Shown: positions 57,341 to 64,000 of the stretch, in pieces | How the letters are laid out: every line of letters begins with the position of its first letter | Position numbering within the stretch: the stretch's first letter is position 1 | Origin: Staphylococcus sp. 17KM0847 | GTDB taxonomy: Bacteria; Bacillota; Bacilli; Staphylococcales; Staphylococcaceae | Assembly: GCF_013463155.1 (NCBI RefSeq) | Contig: NZ_CP040781.1 | Span: 496,001 to 560,000 of the forward strand | DNA length: 64,000 bases | Direction of reading: 5' to 3' | Notes under the pieces: generated by a model | The model's database searches: none | The model's input: the letters and a program-made list of their open reading frames with translations, nothing else | What the model was told of the DNA's origin: nothing | Made by a program: the position numbers and the translations under genes

Positions 57341-57357
57341 TTAGAGGAGGTTGACCC

Positions 57358-58176
57358 ATGGCGAGACAATGGGAAACACTAAAAGAATATAAAGAAATTA
57401 AATATGAATTTTTTGAAGGCATTGCTAAGGTTACAATTAACCGACCACACGTACATAATGCTTTCACACCGAATACGGTACAAGAAATGATCGATGCGTT
57501 TACACGAGCACGTGATGACGAGCGTATAGGTGTTATTATTTTAACAGGTGAAGGCGATAAAGCTTTCTGTTCAGGTGGAGATCAGAAAGTGCGTGGTCAT
57601 GGGGGTTATGTAGGAGATGACCAAATTCCACGCTTAAATGTATTAGATTTACAGCGTTTGATTCGTGTTATTCCTAAACCTGTTATTGCGATGGTTAAAG
57701 GCTATGCAATCGGTGGAGGTAATGTTCTACAAGTGGTTTGTGACTTGACAATTGCTGCAGACAATGCAAAGTTTGGACAAACAGGCCCTAAAGTGGGATC
57801 ATTTGATGCAGGTTATGGTTCTGGTTATTTAGCACGTGTTGTAGGTCATAAAAAAGCACGTGAAATTTGGTACTTGTGTCGCCAATATGATGCACAACAA
57901 GCATTAGATATGGGAATGGCAAATACAGTAGTACCACTTGATAAAGTTGAAGACGAAACAGTGCAATGGTGTAAAGAGATATTACGTCATTCACCGACAG
58001 CATTACGTTTCTTAAAAGCGGCTATGAATGCAGATACAGATGGTTTAGCGGGATTACAGCAATTTGCCGGAGATGCAACATTGCTTTATTATACAACAGA
58101 TGAAGCCAAAGAAGGACGAGATGCATTTAAAGAAAAACGTGACCCAGATTTTGACCAATTCCCAAAATTTCCATAA
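57358..58176 (+). CDS. menB: 1,4-Dihydroxy-2-naphthoyl-CoA synthase MenB
   Basis: A 272-residue crotonase-fold enzyme that closes the naphthoate ring. The motifs [15 protein letters not shown] and [18 protein letters not shown] are those of MenB, with a bicarbonate-binding Gly/Asp region replacing the second Glu of enoyl hydratases. GGAGG lies 10 nt before the ATG. It ends the menFDHB operon before a strong terminator. Confidence 0.96.
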   Translation: MARQWETLKEYKEIKYEFFEGIAKVTINRPHVHNAFTPNTVQEMIDAFTRARDDERIGVIILTGEGDKAFCSGGDQKVRGHGGYVGDDQIPRLNVLDLQRLIRVIPKPVIAMVKGYAIGGGNVLQVVCDLTIAADNAKFGQTGPKVGSFDAGYGSGYLARVVGHKKAREIWYLCRQYDAQQALDMGMANTVVPLDKVEDETVQWCKEILRHSPTALRFLKAAMNADTDGLAGLQQFAGDATLLYYTTDEAKEGRDAFKEKRDPDFDQFPKFP

Positions 58177-58183
58177 GAATTAC

Positions 58184-58236
58184 AAAAAACAGGCAATGAA
58201 ACATGCTTAGAAAAGGTTTCATTGCCTGTTTTTTTA
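58184..58236. terminator. Terminator of the men operon, shared with the aminotransferase
   Basis: AAAAAACAGGCAATGAAAC and its complement GTTTCATTGCCTGTTTTTT lie between convergent genes. Confidence 0.9.
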
Positions 58237-59406
58237 ATTAAAAGCATGAGGGTAGTGTGTTTGTAAGTATGTTTTTAGACGAGACATACCTTCTTTGAGT
58301 TGTGTCATATCATAAGCATAAGAAATACGAATATGACCATGTCCACAGTCTGTAAAGGCGGAACCAGGAACGATTGCGACATGGGCTTTTTCCAGCACAT
58401 CTACACAAAATGCATAGTCATCATCTGTAAATTTTTGGATATTTGGAAAGATATAAAATGCCCCTTGTGGAATTGATGAAAGTGAAAATCCCATATCGGT
58501 AAGTGCAGTAACCAAATAATTACGGCGCTCAATATAGGCATGATTCATTTCTTGAGGTGCATCGACCGCTTCTGTTAAAGCAGAAATGGTCGCTAACTGA
58601 GACGGGACATTAGCACATATGCAGTTATAGGCATGCATGAATGTCAATTTTTCAATAAGATACTCAGGACCCGATAAAAAGCCGATACGAATCCCTGTTG
58701 CTGAGTGTGATTTACTAAGTCCGTTGATTAATAGCAATTGATCATGTAATTCAGGAAAACTTGCAAAAGATATATGACGTTGATTAAATGTATTTTCTGC
58801 GTAGATTTCATCGCTAATAACAAAAATAGGTAAAGTTTTTAATAAATCAACGAGTGCTTGAACTTCATGTTGTGTTAAAGTCATCCCAGTTGGATTGGAC
58901 GGATAGTTTAATAGAATTGCACGTGTTTTCTCTGTGAGATGTTCTTGAATAGCTGTTGGTGTTATTTTAAGTCCAGTATGACGTGTATCAATAAAGACAG
59001 GTACACCCCCGAGAGACTGAATAAGTGGAATATAACCTGCATATACAGGTCCCGGCAACAGGACTTCATCACCTGGATTAATAATACAGCGCAATGAAGT
59101 ATCTAGTGCTTCTGATGCACCATTTGTAATAATGATTGATTCTGGGTTGTGGTGAATATTAAAGCGTGTTTTGTAATAGTGTGATACGGCTTTTCTAGTT
59201 TCAAGTAATCCTTTGTTATGTGAATATGTTGTATGATTATGTTCGATAGCTTGTTGGTATGCTTGCTTTACAAGACGTGGCATTGGAAAATCGGGTTGTC
59301 CTACGGTTAAATTCACGACATCTTCCATTTGACCAATTCTACTTGAAAATTGTCGAATACTGGGTGCTTTTAAATGTTGACTAAGATGATTAAGTTCAAG
59401 TTTCAT
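58234..59406 (-). CDS. PLP-dependent aminotransferase, class I (PatA-like)
   Basis: A protein of about 390 residues of fold type I aminotransferases. The PLP-lysine is in NGLSKSHSATGIRIGF, the phosphate/ring contacts include NGASEALD and YPSNPTG, and the C-terminal Arg is in GHIRISYA. I take ATG 59406, with AAAGGA 10 nt upstream, over the TTG at 59415. Aspartate, N-acetyl-diaminopimelate or aromatic substrates are all possible in this group. In S. aureus a homologue is found near the men operon. Confidence 0.88.
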   Translation of the reverse strand: MKLELNHLSQHLKAPSIRQFSSRIGQMEDVVNLTVGQPDFPMPRLVKQAYQQAIEHNHTTYSHNKGLLETRKAVSHYYKTRFNIHHNPESIIITNGASEALDTSLRCIINPGDEVLLPGPVYAGYIPLIQSLGGVPVFIDTRHTGLKITPTAIQEHLTEKTRAILLNYPSNPTGMTLTQHEVQALVDLLKTLPIFVISDEIYAENTFNQRHISFASFPELHDQLLLINGLSKSHSATGIRIGFLSGPEYLIEKLTFMHAYNCICANVPSQLATISALTEAVDAPQEMNHAYIERRNYLVTALTDMGFSLSSIPQGAFYIFPNIQKFTDDDYAFCVDVLEKAHVAIVPGSAFTDCGHGHIRISYAYDMTQLKEGMSRLKTYLQTHYPHAFN

Positions 59407-59510
59407 ATGTATCAAGTCCTTTATATTAAAAATGATTTATTTACAAGGATACCACATTAAAATAAAGACAGAAAACTTAATTTATTAGAAACTTTAAAAT
59501 AATAATAATC

Positions 59511-59548
59511 GGATTGAAAACATCAATGCTTGGGTGTTTTCAATCCAA
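59511..59548. terminator. Hairpin after the leftward acyltransferase gene
   Basis: GGATTGAAAACATC pairs with GGTGTTTTCAATCC; it is the terminator of the acyltransferase gene on the minus strand. Confidence 0.8.
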
Positions 59549-59558
59549 TTATGTACTG

Positions 59559-60569
59559 CTAGTATGATTTGAATGTAGAAGGGCGTTTCAGTTGAACAAA
59601 GGGGCTGGTCCATTTAGCAATAAAATCCGTTGACCAAATCCACACAATAAAACACGATAATAATATATTGTAGAGTAATCCCCAAATAGGATGTGCGTCA
59701 ATAAATGGATAAATTTGTTGTCCACGAATGATCCCTATAAATACACCGTGCAACAAATAAATATACATAGTCCTTGAACCAATATAGGTAAACCAATAGT
59801 GACGTTCAGGTACTAAATTGAGAAATGCTAGCATTGATGTCATAATAATAAAATAGAGTAACAAACGCTTGAATGGGCTTAAAATAAGGTCTATACCATC
59901 AAGTGCTTTGTAAGGTGAGCTTGCTAATAACCAACTTGAATCGATAGGGTGTATATAATAAATGATAAAAAAGGTCAGCATAGTAATGAGTGATACGGGT
60001 ATGAATTTTTTATTTCTTATGTATTGACTGAACTGACTCGTATTGAGTAAATAGCCAACATAAAAAATCGGGAAAAATACAAGTGTTCGAGACCAACTTA
60101 AATAGCCGTCTACATTTGTCGAAAAACCAGACAGTATGGATACCATAATAGCAATAGGTAAAACATACTGTGGTTTGAACTGACGTATCACAACAATGAT
60201 AACATTGAAGAAAAAGAGTGTAAGTAAAAACCACAATGCAAAGACAGGATCAAATACATCTAAGTAGACTTTACTATTTTTACCTGTGAAAAAATAATAA
60301 AACGAGAAAAAAGCAAAAAAGATTAAATAAGGGCCGAGTAACTTTTTTCCAACCTTTTCAATATAGCCTGCACGTCCCACATCTTTTGCAAAGTAACCAG
60401 AAATGAATAGAAATGCAGGCATATGAAAACTATAAATCAATAAATACAGTGCAGTTAAAAAAGGTTGATCGCTCGTATAAGGTTGAATTAAATGACCGAA
60501 TACGACTAAAGTAATAAGGATTGCGCGTGCATTATCAAAAAATGCATCCCTTTTTTGTACATTTGTCAT
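59559..60569 (-). CDS. Acyltransferase family 3 membrane protein
   Basis: A 336-residue polytopic protein of the acyltransferase 3 family, with about ten helices. The start motif AFFDNARAILITLVVFGHLIQPY and the SFHMPAFLFISGYFAKD block are typical. It has no extracytosolic SGNH domain, unlike the OatA-like gene next door. These proteins O-acylate cell-envelope glycans, but the substrate here is unknown. AAAGGAG lies about 10 nt before the ATG. Confidence 0.86.
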   Translation of the reverse strand: MTNVQKRDAFFDNARAILITLVVFGHLIQPYTSDQPFLTALYLLIYSFHMPAFLFISGYFAKDVGRAGYIEKVGKKLLGPYLIFFAFFSFYYFFTGKNSKVYLDVFDPVFALWFLLTLFFFNVIIVVIRQFKPQYVLPIAIMVSILSGFSTNVDGYLSWSRTLVFFPIFYVGYLLNTSQFSQYIRNKKFIPVSLITMLTFFIIYYIHPIDSSWLLASSPYKALDGIDLILSPFKRLLLYFIIMTSMLAFLNLVPERHYWFTYIGSRTMYIYLLHGVFIGIIRGQQIYPFIDAHPIWGLLYNILLSCFIVWIWSTDFIAKWTSPFVQLKRPSTFKSY

Positions 60570-60873
60570 AATGAGTGAACTCCTTTATTTATCATTCATT
60601 ACTAAATGTAGTATAACTGCTGTAATAAATGCAATGAATAAACAATAAATAAAGTATATGAAAAAGTGAAGATAAGTATAACCTTATAATATATACTAGT
60701 GAATTTGTATTGCTTATATCTTATATTTAAAGTGCTTTATCTTAATTTTAACTTGTAAAACATTATAATAGGAATAGTATTGAGTAAATATTTCTCATTT
60801 TTAAGGATATATGGTAAATTGAAAAAAGTACCGTAAAACGAGTGGTATAATTTAAAGTAAAGGATATATAGTG
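60570..60873. other. Divergent promoter region between two acyltransferase genes
   Basis: 304 nt, AT-rich, with an AAAGGA at 60859-60864 serving the rightward gene. I see no clear operator, hairpin or short gene. Confidence 0.5.
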
Positions 60874-62682
60874 ATGACTGACAATAACTTTTCAGAGTTG
60901 AAACGATTGCAACATCCACCGAGGTATTTACCGGGCTTAGATGGTTTACGTGCAATATCAGTAATAGGTATTATTATCTATCATTTAAGTGCACAATGGT
61001 TACCAGGCGGTTTTTTAGGAGTAGATACCTTTTTCGTCATTTCAGGCTATCTCATTACCTCTTTACTCTTATTTGAATATGATAATTATGGGCGAATTGA
61101 TCTCATAACATTTTGGATTAAACGATTTAAAAGACTGATACCAGCGATGCTATTTGTAGTGCTTATTTCCGTCATTTATGTCGTCTTTTTTGAACCAGAA
61201 ATATTAAAGGCAATTAAAGGTGACGCCGTAGCAGCATTAATTTACGTATCAAACTGGTGGTATATTTTTCAAGACATTGATTATTTTGACCAGTTTAAAC
61301 CTATGCCACTTAAACATTTATGGTCATTGGCAGTGGAAGAACAATTTTATATTTTTTACCCATTAGTATTATTATCTTTATTAAAAGTATTGAAAAAAAA
61401 GAAATGGGTTGTCTGGACATTATTGATTATTTCACTATTGTCAGCAGCTTGGATGTTTTATCTATCGATGCCAGATGCAAACAATTCACGCACATATTTT
61501 GGAACAGATACACGTTTACAAACACTACTCATTGGAGTGATCTTCGCATTTCTTTGGCCAGCGTTTAAGCTTAAAGCTAAACCTTCTATGGTAAGTCGCA
61601 GCATAGTAGATATTTTAGGTAGTAGTGCTTTAGTAGGATTACTCGTTCTTTTTGTTATTGTAAATGAACAGCAATATTGGTTATATAGTGGAGGTTTTTA
61701 TGCCATATCACTATTGACATTATTGATTATTGCAAGTGTTGTGCAACCTCAAGGGTTACTTGCAAAAGCAATGGGAAATCCACTGTTTGTTTATATTGGC
61801 AAACGTTCATATAGTCTCTATTTATGGCATTTTGTAATCATTACGTTTGTTCATAAACACTTTGTAGCGGGTCAGTATCCTTTTTATGTATATATTATTG
61901 ATGTTGTATTAACACTATTGATGGCAGAAATTTCTTATCGCTATATTGAAACACCATTCAGAAGATATGGTTTACGTGCATTTTATATGAAAGAAGCACG
62001 TGTGACCTCTCTTATTCGAACACCATTAATTTTAGCGGCAGTAGTTATGACCACTTTAGTATTGTCAGGTCAGTTTGATAGCTTTGCAAAGCAAGATCAA
62101 AAAGCAGCAGTCTATAAGACGTCACAACCACAAGAAAAAAAAGAGCCTGAACCTGATACAGTCAAAGAAGAAAGTGAAAAATCAACTGATACATCATTTG
62201 AAGCTAAGAAGTTGTCACCATTATTTATCGGTGACTCTTTAACAGTAGGAATGGGATACTATTTAGATGAACACTACACCACACCAACAATTGATGCACG
62301 TGTTGGAAGAACGATGGACGAAGCACTTGATGTAGCTTCTAACTATGCTTCATACAATAAAGAAGGTCAGCAAGTTATTATTCAAATTGGGACGAATGGA
62401 GACTTTGATCAGAAACAAATTGAAGCACTCATTAAAATGTTTGATAAAGCTGATGTATATGTGATTAATACTACTGTACCAAGAGATTACCAAGGGCATG
62501 TTAATGATTTATTAGCGAAAACAGCAAAAAAACATAAAAATGTTACACTAGTAGATTGGTATTCAGCAGGTATTGGACATACTGAATTTTTTGCGTATGA
62601 TGGTATTCATTTAGAGCATCCAGGTATTGAACGTTTAGTCCAAGAGCTAGATAAAGAAATTGAAAAAAATCAAACTAAATAA
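60874..62682 (+). CDS. Peptidoglycan O-acetyltransferase, OatA-like
   Basis: A 602-residue protein with an acyltransferase 3 domain of about ten to eleven helices (PGLDGLRAISVIGIIIYHLSAQW, VDTFFVISGYL) and a C-terminal extracytosolic SGNH/GDSL hydrolase domain. The latter has GDSLTVG (Ser), IGTNGD (Asn) and DGIHLE (Asp-His). OatA acetylates MurNAc C6-OH and gives lysozyme resistance; the S. aureus enzyme has the same length. S. aureus also carries an OatA paralogue, so which copy this is cannot be decided here. ATG 60874 is taken; GTG 60871 is in frame and also possible. Confidence 0.87.
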   Translation: MTDNNFSELKRLQHPPRYLPGLDGLRAISVIGIIIYHLSAQWLPGGFLGVDTFFVISGYLITSLLLFEYDNYGRIDLITFWIKRFKRLIPAMLFVVLISVIYVVFFEPEILKAIKGDAVAALIYVSNWWYIFQDIDYFDQFKPMPLKHLWSLAVEEQFYIFYPLVLLSLLKVLKKKKWVVWTLLIISLLSAAWMFYLSMPDANNSRTYFGTDTRLQTLLIGVIFAFLWPAFKLKAKPSMVSRSIVDILGSSALVGLLVLFVIVNEQQYWLYSGGFYAISLLTLLIIASVVQPQGLLAKAMGNPLFVYIGKRSYSLYLWHFVIITFVHKHFVAGQYPFYVYIIDVVLTLLMAEISYRYIETPFRRYGLRAFYMKEARVTSLIRTPLILAAVVMTTLVLSGQFDSFAKQDQKAAVYKTSQPQEKKEPEPDTVKEESEKSTDTSFEAKKLSPLFIGDSLTVGMGYYLDEHYTTPTIDARVGRTMDEALDVASNYASYNKEGQQVIIQIGTNGDFDQKQIEALIKMFDKADVYVINTTVPRDYQGHVNDLLAKTAKKHKNVTLVDWYSAGIGHTEFFAYDGIHLEHPGIERLVQELDKEIEKNQTK

Positions 62683-62687
62683 GTATC

Positions 62688-62731
62688 AAAAGTCATTAAT
62701 AGTTCTTTAAAAAGGATATTAATGGCTTTTT
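62688..62731 (+). terminator. Terminator of the OatA-like gene
   Basis: AAAAGTCATTAAT pairs with ATTAATGGCTTTT and is followed by TATTAT. Confidence 0.75.
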
Positions 62732-62955
62732 ATTATAAAGATGTTTGATCAGCTATTGTCAATATTTTATATCTTTCGTGATTTACGTAATGAAAGGTGA
62801 GGGTATATATTAACAAGCGTAAGTTTGAATATCATAAAAGTTAGACATTATTGTGTCATACATAAAAAAGATAAACCTGATAAAATAGGACTCATCTTTC
62901 ACATGATGTGTATGTATTCGATAGCGTAATTAAAATAATAATTAGGGGTGTTTTT

Positions 62956-64000
62956 TTGAAATTTACCAAGTTGACAACACAAGAGTTCGAAAATTTTATT
63001 CGCAATAAAAAAGTGCATTATACACAATCTACTGCACATTATGAGTATCGAAATAAGTACCAACACGACGCACATCTCGTTGGTGTAAAAGGAGATAATG
63101 GAGAAGTTTTAGCAGCATGTTTGTTGACAGAGGCACCATGTTTTAAGTTTTTTAAGTACTTTTATACACATCGTGGTCCTGTAATGGCATATGATAATGA
63201 TGAAATTGTTTCATTTTTCTATCAGAATTTAAGTACATATTTAAAAAAGCAGAGAGGTTTGTATATACTTACTGACCCATATCTTCTTGAAAATATCCGC
63301 GATGCAAAAGGAAATATTATTGAAACACATACGAATGATCAATTTATAAGGGTAATGGAAAATTTAGGCTATCAACATCAAGGTTATACGGTAGGTTATT
63401 CATCTATGAGTCAAATTCGTTGGTTGTCAGTATTAGATTTAAAAGATAAGTCAGAAGACCAATTGTTAAAAGAGATGGACTATCAAACACGACGAAATAT
63501 TAAAAAAACATATGAAATGGGCGTAGAAGTTAAGACTTTATCGATTGAAGAGACAGAACGCTTTTTTAAACTTTTTCGTATGGCAGAAGAAAAACATGGA
63601 TTTAAATTTAGAGAGCTACCATATTTTAAGCAACTCCAAAAAATGTACGGCAAACAAGCACAATTAAAACTAGCATATATTGATTTAAAAAAGTTACTTC
63701 AAACGTATGAGCAACGTATTCATGAGTTGACAGGGGCATTAATAGATGTTGAAAAGGCTTTAGCTGAAAACCCTAATTCTAAGAAGAATAAAACAAAATA
63801 TAAACAATTAATACAGCAACTTGACAGCCAAAAGAAAAAAAGAATACAAACTCAAGAACGTATCAGTACAGAGGGTGAGTTACTAGATTTAGCAGCAGCC
63901 ATTTATCTTCATAATGATTATGAAGTATATTATTTATCGAGTGGTTCCAATCCGGACTATAATGCATATATGGGGGCATATCGTTTGCAATGGGAAATGA
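62956..64000 (+). CDS. FemABX-family aminoacyltransferase, 3'-truncated by the window
   Basis: The first 348 codons of a FemA/FmhA-type peptidoglycan bridge enzyme that adds glycine or serine from aminoacyl-tRNA. It begins with TTG (KFTKLTTQEFENFI) after TAGGGGTG. Known marks include LVGVKGDNGEVLAACLL, the KFFKYFYTHRGPVM segment, the antiparallel coiled coil from about residue 235 to 305 (Lys/Glu/Gln-rich) and the start of the last domain (YYLSSGSNPDYNAYMGAYRLQWEM). The closest family name is FmhA or FemA; the missing end prevents a firm choice. No stop occurs before the edge. Confidence 0.9.
   Translation, partial: MKFTKLTTQEFENFIRNKKVHYTQSTAHYEYRNKYQHDAHLVGVKGDNGEVLAACLLTEAPCFKFFKYFYTHRGPVMAYDNDEIVSFFYQNLSTYLKKQRGLYILTDPYLLENIRDAKGNIIETHTNDQFIRVMENLGYQHQGYTVGYSSMSQIRWLSVLDLKDKSEDQLLKEMDYQTRRNIKKTYEMGVEVKTLSIEETERFFKLFRMAEEKHGFKFRELPYFKQLQKMYGKQAQLKLAYIDLKKLLQTYEQRIHELTGALIDVEKALAENPNSKKNKTKYKQLIQQLDSQKKKRIQTQERISTEGELLDLAAAIYLHNDYEVYYLSSGSNPDYNAYMGAYRLQWEM

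Overview
The window is chromosomal DNA of a low-GC Firmicute, and its gene order identifies it as Staphylococcus. The end of an opp operon runs into trpS, spxA, mecA and pepF. These are followed by spxH with a truncated haemoglobin, then relQ-nadK-rluD-mgtE-cpaA, fabI, ltaA-ugtP, murE, prfC, an HtrA-like protease with a Ktr subunit, comK, lplA and menA/menFDHB. Protein divergence from S. aureus, together with a large surface protein between cpaA and fabI, points to a non-aureus species. The species itself cannot be fixed from this sequence.

Bases 1-13 kb hold oligopeptide uptake (oppF end, oppA) and the Spx proteolytic stress module (spxA, the ClpP adaptors mecA and spxH, a truncated haemoglobin). 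They also hold coiA, pepF with the RsaE/RoxS small RNA just downstream, and the alarmone/NAD operon (CYTH protein, UPF0738, relQ, nadK, rluD). Bases 13-21 kb carry mgtE and the cation/proton antiporter cpaA, then a 1483-residue YSIRK/LPXTG surface protein with five nearly identical 351-bp G5-type repeats. Bases 21-34 kb carry fabI, an AI-2E family permease, an amino acid symporter, an esterase, a 2H phosphoesterase, the lipoteichoic acid anchor pair ltaA/ugtP, murE, prfC and a TerC membrane protein behind a yybP-ykoY (Mn2+) riboswitch.

Bases 34.16-37.98 kb are an accessory insertion bounded by two inverted, internally truncated ISL3-family ends and flanked by a short poly-T direct repeat. It sits in the T-tract of the terC terminator. 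Its cargo is an ATP-grasp ligase (broken by one extra A in an A7 run), an MFS exporter and a decayed third gene, which resembles a small peptide-ligase/export cassette. After htrA-like and ktrD comes a DD-carboxypeptidase-like gene whose catalytic motifs are in circularly permuted order, followed by a metallophosphatase.

Bases 44.1-46.4 kb are phage debris: a SprG-like type I toxin locus, an endolysin broken by an in-frame stop, and several small genes. They abut tRNA-Ser and tRNA-Asn. The remainder is core genome: comK, an IDEAL protein, lplA, a YkvS-like protein, a degenerate CPBP membrane protein, a GNAT protein, a YbbL/YbbM transporter, menaquinone synthesis (menA divergent from menF-D-H-B), an aminotransferase, two acyltransferases (one OatA-like) and the start of a FemABX gene cut by the window edge.

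All functional calls come from reading motifs, lengths and gene order. No database search was run.
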